The translations under genes were made by a program, and so were the position numbers. A DNA stretch of 35,098 bases from Novosphingobium sp. SCN 66-18 (lineage in GTDB: Bacteria > Pseudomonadota > Alphaproteobacteria > Sphingomonadales > Sphingomonadaceae): assembly GCA_001725355.1 (NCBI GenBank), contig MEGD01000033.1, forward strand, positions 3,029 to 38,126, read 5' to 3'. Below, piece after piece: positions 8,149-17,076 of this stretch (its first letter is position 1; each line of letters opens with the position of its first letter). The notes beneath the pieces were generated by a model, which had not been told where the DNA came from, did no database searches, and worked only from the letters and a program-made list of their open reading frames with translations.

Positions 8149-8862
8149 TCAGCGATAGACGCAGGTGTCGTAATCGGCGCGAACCGTGTTGACGCGCGCG
8201 GCGATGGCGTTGCCGTGGCGGCGGGTAAAGCCGGTCGCCCCGGTCACCGCGCGCACCTTGGGTTGCGGGAAAGCGGCGGCAATGCGGGCAGCCTCGATGC
8301 GGGAAAGGTGTCGCGCCCCCTTGTTGTAGTACCGCTGCGCGCCGGCTTCGACGCCATACGTCCCGATCCCGGTTTCGGCGACGTTGAGATAGACCTCCAT
8401 GATCCGCCGCTTGCCCCAGATTGTCTCGATCAGCACGGTGAACCAGGCTTCCAGGCCCTTGCGGAAATAGCCGCCACCCTGCCACAGGAACACGTTCTTG
8501 GCGGTCTGCTGGCTGATCGTGGACCCGCCGCGAATGCGCCCGCCCTGCTGGTTGCGGCGCCAGGCAGTGAGGATCGCGTCCTCATCGAAGCCGGAATGGA
8601 GACAAAACTTGGCGTCCTCGCCGGCGATCGCCGCATCGACCATGTTGCGATCGATATCGTCCAGCGAGGTCCAGTCCTTGGTGAAGCCGTTGGGGTCCAT
8701 CAGCATGGTGGCCGTGACCGGCACGGGCACGAACTTGTACAGCACCGTCAGGCCCACGCTGAGCACCAGAAAGGCAATGATCGCGCGGCCTATCCACCAG
8801 CCGGCCCGATAGGCGAAGCCGTGGTTGCGGGTCGGGCGGGAGGGCTTCAGGCTCTCGAACAT
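8149..8862 (-). CDS. mtgA: Monofunctional biosynthetic peptidoglycan transglycosylase
   Basis: A 237-residue inner-membrane GT51 enzyme that polymerises lipid II into glycan strands without a transpeptidase domain. One N-terminal membrane anchor (about 22-45) precedes the catalytic domain. Family motifs are in order: GEDAKFCLHSGFD with catalytic Glu82, RGGSTISQQTAKN (111-123), RKGLEAWFTVLIE, and KRRIMEVYLNVAETG followed by TYGVEAGA. The length is that of MtgA, not of class A penicillin-binding proteins. The ATG at 8862 is used; the longer reading begins with ATT and is unlikely. It is a single gene, divergent from the efflux operon, with no convincing terminator. Confidence 0.93.
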   Translation of the reverse strand: MFESLKPSRPTRNHGFAYRAGWWIGRAIIAFLVLSVGLTVLYKFVPVPVTATMLMDPNGFTKDWTSLDDIDRNMVDAAIAGEDAKFCLHSGFDEDAILTAWRRNQQGGRIRGGSTISQQTAKNVFLWQGGGYFRKGLEAWFTVLIETIWGKRRIMEVYLNVAETGIGTYGVEAGAQRYYNKGARHLSRIEAARIAAAFPQPKVRAVTGATGFTRRHGNAIAARVNTVRADYDTCVYR

Positions 8863-9003
8863 GGCCAATGCTTACCGGACGCCACGCGGCAAGCAAAGAG
8901 GCTTTGAAAGGCCCGGAAATCGGGGATTCTGGCCTGCACATTACGCATGTTTAAGTTGACCGGACAGGGGGTGCGAGGCCACGTCGCGGCCGTAATACAG
9001 GCA

Positions 9004-9012
9004 TGGTATGCT
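9004..9012 (+). promoter_or_regulatory. Possible extended -10 promoter of the efflux operon
   Basis: TGGTATGCT contains TG-N-TATGCT, an extended -10 element, with no good -35 at 17 nt. A start near 9019 would give a leader of about 25 nt before the adaptor ATG. Low confidence; no operator repeat was recognised in the 182-nt divergent region. Confidence 0.3.
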
Positions 9013-9044
9013 TGGCGCGCGCAGCGTTTTGACGTGGGGTATCG

Positions 9045-10253
9045 ATGACTTTCGAACATGATGTTCCGGCGCTTAGCCGGTCGCGGCAGATCAGGCTGCT
9101 GATCATCGCCGTTGTTGCCGTGGTGGCAATCTATGGCGCGATCACGCTGGCCCGCGCGCTTTTCCGGCACCCCGAAACGGCTCCCCCGACGCTGCCGCCG
9201 GGCGAACTGCAACTGACCCAGGGCCAGATCGCCAGCATGAAGATCCAGACGGTGCAGGCCGATGACGGCGAAATCCGCACCGGCGCCACCGGCATGATCG
9301 ACGTGGACGGCACGCAAAGCTCCCCGGTGTTCCTGCCCTATTCGGGCCAGGTGATGAACGTCTTCGTCGAAGCTGGCGCGCGCGTCAGCGCGGGCCAGCC
9401 GCTGCTCAGCATCCGCACCGGCGATATCGCCGACGCCCGCAACGCGCTGATGTCGGCCGAGGCGCAGCGGGCGGCGGCCAGCACGTCGCTCCACGTCGCG
9501 CAGGAGAACGCCGCGCGGGCCGAACAGGTCTACAAGACCGCGGGCGGCGCGCTGAAGGACTACCAGCAGGCGCAGGCCGATCTCGCCAGCGCCCAGTCAG
9601 CCGTGCGCGTTGCCGATGCGGCGGCGGCGGCGGCGCGCGGCAAGCTTTCGGTGTTTGGCGGCGGCGGCGGCAGCGGCGCGCTGGCCACCCTGCGTGCGCC
9701 GATCTCCGGCGTCGTGGCCACCCGCGCGGTTTCCGCCGGTCAGTTCGTGCAGGTGGGCGGCAGCCAGCCGGCGTTCGTCATTGCCGACCTGTCGCGGGTA
9801 TGGCTGATCGCGCAAGTCGCGGAAAGCGACGCCACGCGGGTGAAGGTTGGCGATCATGTCAACGTCACCACCAATGCCTGGCCCGGCCGCGTGTTCGATG
9901 CGGTGATCGACAACGTCGGCGCGCAGCTCGATCCCGTCACCCACCGCCTGCCCGTGCGCGCCACCATCGCCAATGCGGATGGCGCGCTGAAGCCGCAGAT
10001 GTTCGCCAGCTTTACCATCAAGGCGCCCAGCAGCACGCCCGGCGCGCTGGCGGTGCCGGCCGTCGCGGTGATCAACGAGGGCGATACCGCCCGGGTCTGG
10101 GTCTATCTCGGCAAGGGTCGGGTCAAGGCGCAGAACGTGACCGTGGGCGAAAGCCATGACGGCTACGTGACCATCACCTCCGGCATCGCGCCGGGCACCA
10201 GGATCATCACCGACGGCGCCCTGTTCGTCAACGAAGCGGGGCTTGGCGACTGA
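9045..10253 (+). CDS. RND efflux periplasmic adaptor (CzcB/CusB-like)
   Basis: A 402-residue membrane-fusion protein that bridges the RND pump and outer-membrane factor in the periplasm. A membrane anchor at about residues 17-40 is followed by the lipoyl half-motif region (FLPYSGQVMNVFVEAGARVSAGQPLLSI), an alpha-helical hairpin rich in Ala/Gln (about 125-200), the second lipoyl half (LRAPISGVVATRAVSAGQFV), a beta-barrel and the membrane-proximal domain. The overall layout fits the heavy-metal adaptor group. A glycine run (FGGGGGSG) sits at the hairpin-lipoyl junction. Its TGA overlaps the ATG of the pump gene by one base (TGATG), so translation is likely coupled. The exported metal cannot be read from the sequence. 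Confidence 0.88.
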   Translation: MTFEHDVPALSRSRQIRLLIIAVVAVVAIYGAITLARALFRHPETAPPTLPPGELQLTQGQIASMKIQTVQADDGEIRTGATGMIDVDGTQSSPVFLPYSGQVMNVFVEAGARVSAGQPLLSIRTGDIADARNALMSAEAQRAAASTSLHVAQENAARAEQVYKTAGGALKDYQQAQADLASAQSAVRVADAAAAAARGKLSVFGGGGGSGALATLRAPISGVVATRAVSAGQFVQVGGSQPAFVIADLSRVWLIAQVAESDATRVKVGDHVNVTTNAWPGRVFDAVIDNVGAQLDPVTHRLPVRATIANADGALKPQMFASFTIKAPSSTPGALAVPAVAVINEGDTARVWVYLGKGRVKAQNVTVGESHDGYVTITSGIAPGTRIITDGALFVNEAGLGD

Positions 10254-13200
10254 TGGTCAGACTCGTCCGTTTCGCCCTGCGGCAAAGGCTGACGATCGTC
10301 GGCTTCTTCGTCGCGATGCTCGTCGCCGGCGGCATCGCGTTCTACAACCTCAACATCGAAGCCTATCCCGATCCGGTTCCACCGATGGTCGAACTGGTGA
10401 CGCAGTCTTCCGGCCTTTCGGCCGAGGAGATGGAACGCAACGTCACCATCCCGATCGAGGTCCAGATGTCGGGCCTGCCGCACATGAACGCGATCCGCGC
10501 GATCTCGCTGTTCGGCCTGTCGGACGTGAAGATCCAGTTCACCTACGACTACAACTACGATCAAGCGCTGCAGCAGGTGGTCAACCGCCTGGCCCAGTTG
10601 CCGCCGCTGCCCGGCGGGGTGGTGCCACAGATTTCGCCCACCAGCCCGGTCGGCGAAATCTACCGCTACCGCATCAAGGCGCCGGCCGGCTATTCGGTCG
10701 AGGATCTCAAGACCCTGCAGGACTGGGTGCTCCAGCGCCGCTTCCGCGCGATCCCCGGCGTGGTCGACGTGACCGGCTGGGGCGGCAAGGAACGCTCGTA
10801 CGAAGTGGTGATCGACCACGACAAGCTGGTCGCCCATCACGCCAACGTCGGCCAGGTCATCACCGCGATCAGCCACAGCAACGCCAACGTCGGCGGCCAG
10901 ACGATCAACTTCGGTTCCCAGGCTGCGATCGTGCGCGGTATCGGCCTGATCCAGTCGGTCAGCCAGATCGAGGACGTGGTCGTCGCGCGCGACGGCAATG
11001 CCCCCGTGCTGGTCAAGGACGTGGCCACGATCCGCATCGGCAACCTGCCGCGCAACGGCATCGCCGGCCTCAACAACGATGACGACATCGTCCAGGGCAT
11101 CGTGCTGATGCGCCGTGGCGCGCAGTCCATGCCGACGATCCAGGCGGTGAAGGCCGAAGTCGAGAAAATCAACACCACCGGCGTGCTGCCGCCCGGCGTG
11201 CAGCTGGAACGCATCTACGACCGTTCGGACCTGATCGGCGTCACCACGCATACCGTGATGGAAAACCTCGTCGCCGGCGTGCTGCTGATCTTCTTCCTGC
11301 AGTGGGCCTTCCTCGGCAACCTGCGCAGCGCGCTGATCGTGGCGGCGACGATTCCCTTCGCCCTCGCCTTCGCCGTGCTGATCCTCACGCTCCAGGGGGA
11401 ATCCGCCAACCTGCTCTCGGTCGGCGCGCTCGACTTCGGCCTTGTCGTCGATGCGACCGTGATCATGGTCGAGAACATATTCCGGCACATGGCCGAACGA
11501 TCGCACGAGGTGGAAGCCCACAAGGACACCGGCGCGCACTATACCTTCGCCAGCCGGCTCTCGGCGGTGCTGGGCGCCTCCAGCGAAGTCAGCCGGGGCA
11601 TCTTCTTCGCCGCCGCGATCATCATCGCCAGCTTCCTGCCACTGTTCACGCTGACCGGCGTGGAAGGCCACATCTTCGGCCCGATGGCCAAGACCTATGC
11701 CTATGCCATCATCGGCGGCCTGATCGCCACGTTCACCGTGGCCCCGGCGCTTTCGGCGATGCTGCTGCCCGACAAGCTGAGCGAAGTGGAAACGTGGATC
11801 GTCACGAAGATGCGTGGCGTCTATGGCCCCGCGGCGGCCTTCGCGATGAAGAACCGCCTGTTCACGATCGGCGGGGCCTGTCTGCTGCTGGTAGGCGCAC
11901 TGATCGGGGTGCGCTCGCTCGGGATCGAGTTCCTGCCGCACCTTGAAGAAGGCAACATGTACATCCGCGCGTCGCTGCCGGCCTCGATCTCGCTGGAAGC
12001 GGGCGAGAAGACCGCGCAGTCGATCCGGCGCGACATGCTGAAGTACCCCGAAGTCACCGCCGTCCTTTCGGCCCACGGCCGCCCGGACGATGGGACCGAC
12101 GCCACCGGCTTCTTCAACATCGAATACTTCGTCCCGCTCAAGCCGTTCGACGAATGGCCATCGGGCATGGACAAGGAAAAGCTGATCAAGGATCTCTCGC
12201 AGAAGTTCCAGGAGAAGTATCCCGGCGTCGACTTCTCGTTCTCGCAGATCATCGAGGACAACGTGGAGGAAGCGGCTTCGGGCGTGAAGGGCGCGAACTC
12301 GGTCAAACTGTTCGGCCCCGACCTCGAAACGCTGGAAAAGCTGGCGAGCCAGATCAAGGACCAGATGCAGAAGGTGCGCGGGATCACCGACCTTGGCATC
12401 TTCCAGTCGCTGGGCCAGCCGACCGTGCGCATCGATATCGATCGCGAAAAGGCCGCCCGCTATGGCCTGACGCCTGATGACATCAACCAGACCGTCGCCG
12501 CCGCCATCGGGGGCACCTCGCCCGGCGACATCTACGAACCGCACACCGACCGGCACTTCCCGATCGTGGTGCGCCTGAAGCCCGAACAGCGCGACAGCAT
12601 CGAGGCGGTCAAGCGCATCACCGTGGGCGCGACCTCGCCCGATGGCACGCCGATCCAGGTGCCGCTGTCGGAACTCGCGGAGATCAAGCTGACGACCGGC
12701 GCCTCGTTCATCTATCGCGAGCACCAGTCCCGCTACATCCCGATCAAGTTCTCGGTCCGCGACCGCGACCTTGGCAGCGCCGTGGCCGAAGCGCAGGCGA
12801 ACATCGCCAAGCATGTGGTGCTGCCGCCGGGCTATTCGCTGGAATGGGCGGGCGAACTCGCCAACCTGCAGAACGCCATCGCGCGGCTGGAGATCGTGGT
12901 GCCGATCAGCCTCGTCATCATCATCGGCCTGCTCTACGCCAACTTCGGCTCGCTGCGGGATACCTTCCTGGCGTTCAGCGTCATCCCGATGGCGATCATC
13001 GGCGGCGTGCTGGGCCTGCTGCTGACGGGAACGGCGTTCAGCATCTCCGCCGCGATCGGCTTCGTCGCGCTGTTCGGCATATCGGTGATGGACGGCATCC
13101 TGGTGGTGACGAACTTCAACCAGGCGATAGACGAAGGGGCCGACCGCGCCTCGGCGTTGAGGACCGCGATGACCAATTCGCTGCGGCCGGTGGTGATGAC

Positions 13201-13438
13201 CTGCCTCGTCGCCGCGATCGGCCTGCTGCCGGCGGCGCTTTCCACCGGCATCGGCAGCCAGGTGCAGAAGCCGCTGGCGCTTGTCGTGGTCGGCGGCATG
13301 ACGCTCGCCCCCGTGCTGATCCTGCTGGTCCTGCCCCTGCTGATCGACCGTTTCTCCAGCCGCCTGCAGCCCAATTGGGCGAAAAAGGCCGAGGGAGAAG
13401 GCGACGAAGGCGAAGAAGGAACGGAGGTGCCGGCATGA
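10253..13438 (+). CDS. Heavy-metal-type RND efflux pump (CzcA/CusA family)
   Basis: A 1061-residue inner-membrane proton-driven pump. Its layout is the usual 12 membrane segments with two large periplasmic loops; length is typical. TM4 carries DFGLVVDATVIMVEN with Asp394, Asp400 and Glu407, matching the proton-relay residues of CzcA (Asp402, Asp408, Glu415 by my recollection); this signature separates the heavy-metal RND group from multidrug pumps. Divalent cations (Co, Zn, Cd, Ni) are therefore likelier than drugs, but the metal is not settled. The C-terminus has an acidic tail (GEGDEGEEGTE). It overlaps the adaptor by 1 nt upstream and the outer-membrane-factor gene by 4 nt downstream (ATGA). 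Confidence 0.92.
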   Translation: MVRLVRFALRQRLTIVGFFVAMLVAGGIAFYNLNIEAYPDPVPPMVELVTQSSGLSAEEMERNVTIPIEVQMSGLPHMNAIRAISLFGLSDVKIQFTYDYNYDQALQQVVNRLAQLPPLPGGVVPQISPTSPVGEIYRYRIKAPAGYSVEDLKTLQDWVLQRRFRAIPGVVDVTGWGGKERSYEVVIDHDKLVAHHANVGQVITAISHSNANVGGQTINFGSQAAIVRGIGLIQSVSQIEDVVVARDGNAPVLVKDVATIRIGNLPRNGIAGLNNDDDIVQGIVLMRRGAQSMPTIQAVKAEVEKINTTGVLPPGVQLERIYDRSDLIGVTTHTVMENLVAGVLLIFFLQWAFLGNLRSALIVAATIPFALAFAVLILTLQGESANLLSVGALDFGLVVDATVIMVENIFRHMAERSHEVEAHKDTGAHYTFASRLSAVLGASSEVSRGIFFAAAIIIASFLPLFTLTGVEGHIFGPMAKTYAYAIIGGLIATFTVAPALSAMLLPDKLSEVETWIVTKMRGVYGPAAAFAMKNRLFTIGGACLLLVGALIGVRSLGIEFLPHLEEGNMYIRASLPASISLEAGEKTAQSIRRDMLKYPEVTAVLSAHGRPDDGTDATGFFNIEYFVPLKPFDEWPSGMDKEKLIKDLSQKFQEKYPGVDFSFSQIIEDNVEEAASGVKGANSVKLFGPDLETLEKLASQIKDQMQKVRGITDLGIFQSLGQPTVRIDIDREKAARYGLTPDDINQTVAAAIGGTSPGDIYEPHTDRHFPIVVRLKPEQRDSIEAVKRITVGATSPDGTPIQVPLSELAEIKLTTGASFIYREHQSRYIPIKFSVRDRDLGSAVAEAQANIAKHVVLPPGYSLEWAGELANLQNAIARLEIVVPISLVIIIGLLYANFGSLRDTFLAFSVIPMAIIGGVLGLLLTGTAFSISAAIGFVALFGISVMDGILVVTNFNQAIDEGADRASALRTAMTNSLRPVVMTCLVAAIGLLPAALSTGIGSQVQKPLALVVVGGMTLAPVLILLVLPLLIDRFSSRLQPNWAKKAEGEGDEGEEGTEVPA

Positions 13439-14916
13439 CGCGTCCCCTGATGAACGCCGCGCTCAAGGCCGCGCTGCTGATCGCGACCGCCACGCCCGCG
13501 CTGGCCGCGCCGGTCAAGGTCGACCTGCCGCAGCCGCCCACGCCGGCGGGCAATGCGCCCGCCAGCGTGCTGGACACGCCGATCGCGCCCCAGGCCGGAA
13601 CCGCGCAGGCGGTCCATCCGGGAACGGCGGTGGACGGCGAATGGTGGAAGGCGTTCGGCAGCCCCGCTCTCGACGGTCTTGTCGGGCAGGCGCTCGCCGC
13701 CAACAACGACATCCAGGTCGCGCAGGCCACGCTCAAGCAGGCAAGCGAGCTGACCCGCGTGGCGCGGGGTGGCCTGTTCCCGCAGATCGACGCGGGCTAC
13801 CAGGCCTCGCGCCAGCGCGTTGGCAACGTGCTGTCGTCACCCCTGCCGACGCAAACGCCGTCGCTGTTCACGCTGCACACCGCGCAAGTCAACCTGACCT
13901 ATACGCTCGACCTGTTCGGGGAAACGCGCTCGCGCATCCGCTCCGCGCAGGCGGCCGCGCGCGCGCAGCAGGCGCGGCTGGCGGGCGTGAAGACGATGGT
14001 CGCCGGCAACACCGCGCTGGCGGTGATCCAGAACGCCGCGCTGGAGGCGCAGGCGAACGCCGCCCGCAGCGCCGTGGCCAGCAACCGCGACATCCTGAAC
14101 CTGATGCGCCAGCGGCAGGCGCTGGGCGCGGTCGGCGCGGCCGACGTGGCGGCGCAGGAAGCGGCCTTGGCGGCGGCCGAAGGCGCGCTGCCCCCGCTGG
14201 ACCGCGCGCTCTCCGCCAACCGCAGCGCCTTGCAGGTGCTGCTCGGCGTCGCGCCCGGCGCGCCCCTGCCCGCCCTGCCCTCGCTCGACGCGCTGGCGCT
14301 GCCGGCGAACCTGCCGCTCAGCCTGCCGTCCGATCTGGTCGCCACCCGGCCCGATGTGGTCGCCGCGGCGGCAACGATGGAAGGCGCGGCGGCGGACGTG
14401 AAGACCGCCATCGCCGCGCGCCTGCCCTCGATCACGCTGGGCGCGAACGCGGGCGGCGCCGCGCTGGACTTCGCCAGCATGTTCGCCACCGGCAACCCGT
14501 TCTGGGCGCTGATCGGCTCGATCGGCGCGCCGCTGTTCCACGGCGGCTCGCTGCGCCACCAGCAGCACGCTGCGGAAGACGCGCTGGAAGCGGCAAAGGC
14601 CAATTACCGGGCCACCGCGCTCCAGTCCTTCGCCGATGTCTCGAACGCGCTCACCGCGCTCCAGACCGACGGCGCGGCGCTGGACGCGGCCGACCGGGGT
14701 GACCGTTCGGCCAGCACCAGCCTGGGCTTCGCCACGCGCCAGTTGCAGCTTGGCGCGGTCGGCACGCTGTCGGTGCTCAACGCCTCGGCCACGCAGGCGG
14801 CGGCGCGCCAGCAGCTCATCACCGCGCGCGCCGCGCGGCTGACCGACACGGTGGGCCTGTTCATGGCGCTGGGCGGGGGGCAGATCCCGCCGGTGAAGGT
14901 GGCAAGCCAGCCGTAA
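13435..14916 (+). CDS. Outer-membrane factor of the RND system (NodT/TolC family)
   Basis: A 493-residue outer-membrane channel component. Signal peptide to about residue 24 (ending ATPALA/AP), then two repeated OEP domains with long Ala/Gln-rich helices; WWKAFGSPALDGLV and LTYTLDLFGETRSRIRSAQAA are family-typical, as is DLVATRPDVVAA at the start of the second repeat. Many NodT-type factors are lipoproteins, but no cysteine follows this signal peptide, so acylation is not expected. GGAGG at 13423-13427 lies 7 nt before the ATG, which overlaps the pump stop by 4 nt. Gene order is adaptor-pump-channel, whereas classic czc operons place the channel gene first. It ends 34 nt before a bidirectional terminator. 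Confidence 0.9.
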   Translation: MTRPLMNAALKAALLIATATPALAAPVKVDLPQPPTPAGNAPASVLDTPIAPQAGTAQAVHPGTAVDGEWWKAFGSPALDGLVGQALAANNDIQVAQATLKQASELTRVARGGLFPQIDAGYQASRQRVGNVLSSPLPTQTPSLFTLHTAQVNLTYTLDLFGETRSRIRSAQAAARAQQARLAGVKTMVAGNTALAVIQNAALEAQANAARSAVASNRDILNLMRQRQALGAVGAADVAAQEAALAAAEGALPPLDRALSANRSALQVLLGVAPGAPLPALPSLDALALPANLPLSLPSDLVATRPDVVAAAATMEGAAADVKTAIAARLPSITLGANAGGAALDFASMFATGNPFWALIGSIGAPLFHGGSLRHQQHAAEDALEAAKANYRATALQSFADVSNALTALQTDGAALDAADRGDRSASTSLGFATRQLQLGAVGTLSVLNASATQAAARQQLITARAARLTDTVGLFMALGGGQIPPVKVASQP

Positions 14917-14950
14917 CGCGGCTCGCCGCAGAAGCAGGCTTCCCAACGAA

Positions 14951-14977
14951 AAAGGCCGGGGACATTCCCCGGCCTTT
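14951..14977. terminator. Bidirectional terminator between the efflux operon and rpoH
   Basis: A perfect 11-bp stem, AAAGGCCGGGG (14951-14961) with CCCCGGCCTTT (14967-14977), 5-nt loop. A-rich sequence on the left gives a U-tract for minus-strand transcripts, and TTTGTT on the right serves the plus strand. It is shared by the convergent efflux operon and rpoH. Confidence 0.9.
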
Positions 14978-15003
14978 GTTCCTGTCCGCCCGAAGGAAAA
15001 CGA

Positions 15004-15906
15004 TCAGCCGGCCGGCAGAAGATGCCGTTCGCCCGCGATCCGCTGCATCGCCTTCTGCAGCTTCTCGAACGCCCGCACCTCGATCTGGCGCACGCGCTCG
15101 CGGCTGACGTTGTAAACCTGGCTCAGTTCCTCGAGTGTCTTCGGCTCGTCGATCAGGCGGCGGTCGGTCAGGATGTGGCGTTCGCGGTCGTTGAGGCTGT
15201 CCATCGCTTCCACCAGCATTTCGTGGCGGAACTGGGCTTCCTCGGCATCGGCCACCGTCTCGTCCTGCAACGGGCGGTCGTCGGTCAGCCAGTCCTGCCA
15301 GCTGCCCTCGCCATCCTCGCGCATGGGGACGTTGAGGCTGGCATCGCCACCCATCATCATCCGGCGGTTCATGTTGACCACTTCCTGCTCGGGCACGCCG
15401 AGATCGGTCGCGATCTTGCGCACGTCGTCAGGATGGAGGTCCGAATCCTCGAACGCCTCCAGGTTCTTCTTCATCCGTCGCAGGTTGAAGAACAGCTTCT
15501 TCTGCGCGGCGGTGGTGCCGATCTTCACGAGGCTCCACGAACGCAGGATAAATTCCTGCATCGATGCCTTGATCCACCACATCGCATAGGTGGCCAGGCG
15601 GAAGCCGCGATCCGGCTCGAACTTCTTCACGCCCTGCATCAGGCCGATGTTGCCTTCGGAGATCAGTTCCGAAACCGGCAGGCCATAACCGCGATAGCCC
15701 ATCGCGATCTTGGCCACGAGCCGGAGGTGGCTGGTGACGAGCTGGGCGGCGGCCTGCGGATCCTGGTGTTCCTGATAGCGCTTCGCGAGCATGTATTCCT
15801 GCTCGGCGGTCAGCACCGGGAACTTGCGGATTTCCGCCAGATAGCGGTTGAGGCTGGCTTCCCCGTTCAACGAGGGGACGGACAGCGCGTTCTTCTGTTC
15901 ACTCAC
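15004..15906 (-). CDS. rpoH: RNA polymerase sigma-32 factor
   Basis: A 300-residue heat-shock sigma factor directing RNA polymerase to chaperone and protease promoters. Region 2 is intact (SEGNIGLMQGVKKFEPDRGF, LATYAMWWIK), the RpoH box reads QKKLFFNLR (135-143), and region 4.2 forms the C-terminal helix-turn-helix (TLEELSQVYNVSRERVRQIE). The RpoH box separates it from RpoD and other group-2/3 factors. The start is GTG at 15906, with AGGAAG 7 nt upstream on the coding strand. It lies downstream of the rluD-type gene with its own promoter-like element in the 121-nt spacer. Many alphaproteobacteria have two rpoH copies; which one this is cannot be told here. Confidence 0.95.
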   Translation of the reverse strand: MSEQKNALSVPSLNGEASLNRYLAEIRKFPVLTAEQEYMLAKRYQEHQDPQAAAQLVTSHLRLVAKIAMGYRGYGLPVSELISEGNIGLMQGVKKFEPDRGFRLATYAMWWIKASMQEFILRSWSLVKIGTTAAQKKLFFNLRRMKKNLEAFEDSDLHPDDVRKIATDLGVPEQEVVNMNRRMMMGGDASLNVPMREDGEGSWQDWLTDDRPLQDETVADAEEAQFRHEMLVEAMDSLNDRERHILTDRRLIDEPKTLEELSQVYNVSRERVRQIEVRAFEKLQKAMQRIAGERHLLPAG

Positions 15907-16005
15907 CTGAACACTTCCTTTCTTCGCGTCGGAACCCCAGTGCCTGAACCCCTAATGGGCGTTCGGCGGCGGGACCACACATGGAATCTTCGCGGGTTGA
16001 TATCT

Positions 16006-16014
16006 ATTATACCA
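16006..16014 (-). promoter_or_regulatory. Extended -10 promoter of rpoH
   Basis: On the minus strand this reads TGGTATAAT, a consensus -10 with an upstream TG-N extension, 17 nt past the rluD stop codon. No good -35 at the usual distance. Transcription from here would give a leader of about 90 nt before the GTG start. Confidence 0.55.
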
Positions 16015-16027
16015 GTGGATGCTAATG

Positions 16028-17005
16028 CTAGAGATTGGACATAGCCACGGCATTCTGCCCCTCAACGCACAATTCGACGATCAGTTCCCGCATATCGACG
16101 GGCGTCGGGCTGGCGAAGTGGAGCGGCTGGCCGCCGACCGGGTGGAGGAATCCAAGCTCGGCCGCGTGCAATGCCTGACGGCGGAAACCAAGCCGGGAAA
16201 GAAGCGGCCGAAGCCGGGAGGGCGTGCGTCCATATACAGGATCGCCTAATAGCGCATGGCCGATTGACGCAAGGTGAACGCGCACCTGGTGCGTCCGCCC
16301 CGTCTCCAGCCGGCATTCGACCAGCGCCGCCTCGTCCAGCGGCGCCAGCGTGCGGTAATGCGTCACCGCGTGCTTGCCCCGGCCTTCCTCGACCAGCGCC
16401 ATCTTCTTGCGATCGTGGCTGGACCGGCCGATCGCGCCCCGGATCGTTCCGGCAGGCGGCAGCGGCTGGCCGGCAGTGACGCAGCGATAGGCGCGCGTGA
16501 TCGAGTGATCGGCGAACTGCCTGGCCAGCCCTTCATGCGCGGCATCGGTCTTGGCCACGACCAGCAGGCCGGACGTGTCCTTGTCGATGCGATGGACGAT
16601 CCCCGGCCGCGCCACACCGCCGATGCCCGAAAGCTGGCCCCGGCAGTGGTGCAGCAAGGCGTTGACCAGCGTACCATCGGGATTCCCCGCCGCAGGATGA
16701 ACCACCAGACCGGCCGGTTTGTCGATCACGATCAGGTCCGCGTCTTCGTACACGACCGCCAGCGGAATATCCTGCGCCACCGCTTCCGCCGGCGCGGCTT
16801 CCGGCACGCGGATCGTGTAAGGCGTGCCCGCCGCGGGTTTAGAGGAAGCCTGCGTAGCAATACGCCCGCCGACCTCGATCCCGCCTTCCTCGATCAGCGC
16901 CTTTATGCGTTCGCGAGAAAGGCCGGATACGTCCGCAAGCGCCCGGTCAAGCCGCAGCCCGCCCGCTTCGAAGATGCCCGTGATGACTTCTGCGCTTCCC
17001 CCCAT
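16028..17005 (-). CDS. RluD-type 23S rRNA pseudouridine synthase
   Basis: A 325-residue RluA-family pseudouridine synthase. An S4 RNA-binding domain (about 16-70, LRLDRALADVSGLSRERIKALIEEGGI) precedes the catalytic domain with IDKPAGLVVHPAAGN and GIVHRIDKDTSGLLVV, in which Asp141 of HRID is the catalytic aspartate. The RluD class modifies helix 69 of 23S rRNA. LETGRTHQVRVHLASIGHALLGDPVYG is the conserved C-terminal segment. The ATG at 17005 is used because longer readings only add an Arg/Ala-rich tail without homology. It begins 71 nt after the last gene of the polysaccharide operon on the same strand, so it may be partly transcribed from it, and precedes rpoH. Confidence 0.9.
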   Translation of the reverse strand: MGGSAEVITGIFEAGGLRLDRALADVSGLSRERIKALIEEGGIEVGGRIATQASSKPAAGTPYTIRVPEAAPAEAVAQDIPLAVVYEDADLIVIDKPAGLVVHPAAGNPDGTLVNALLHHCRGQLSGIGGVARPGIVHRIDKDTSGLLVVAKTDAAHEGLARQFADHSITRAYRCVTAGQPLPPAGTIRGAIGRSSHDRKKMALVEEGRGKHAVTHYRTLAPLDEAALVECRLETGRTHQVRVHLASIGHALLGDPVYGRTPSRLRPLLSRLGFRRQALHAAELGFLHPVGGQPLHFASPTPVDMRELIVELCVEGQNAVAMSNL

Positions 17006-17076
17006 GCCCCGCGATATGGGAACTGTTGCAACCGCGGCAAGGGGCTTCAGGGCATCTTTGCGCCGTTGCCCCCTGT

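Noticed and set aside
10163-12814. An 883-codon open frame antisense to the RND pump gene
   Set aside because: Composition (Arg/Asp/His-rich, no domains) is that of a GC-skew shadow frame; the sense strand encodes a complete, well-conserved pump.
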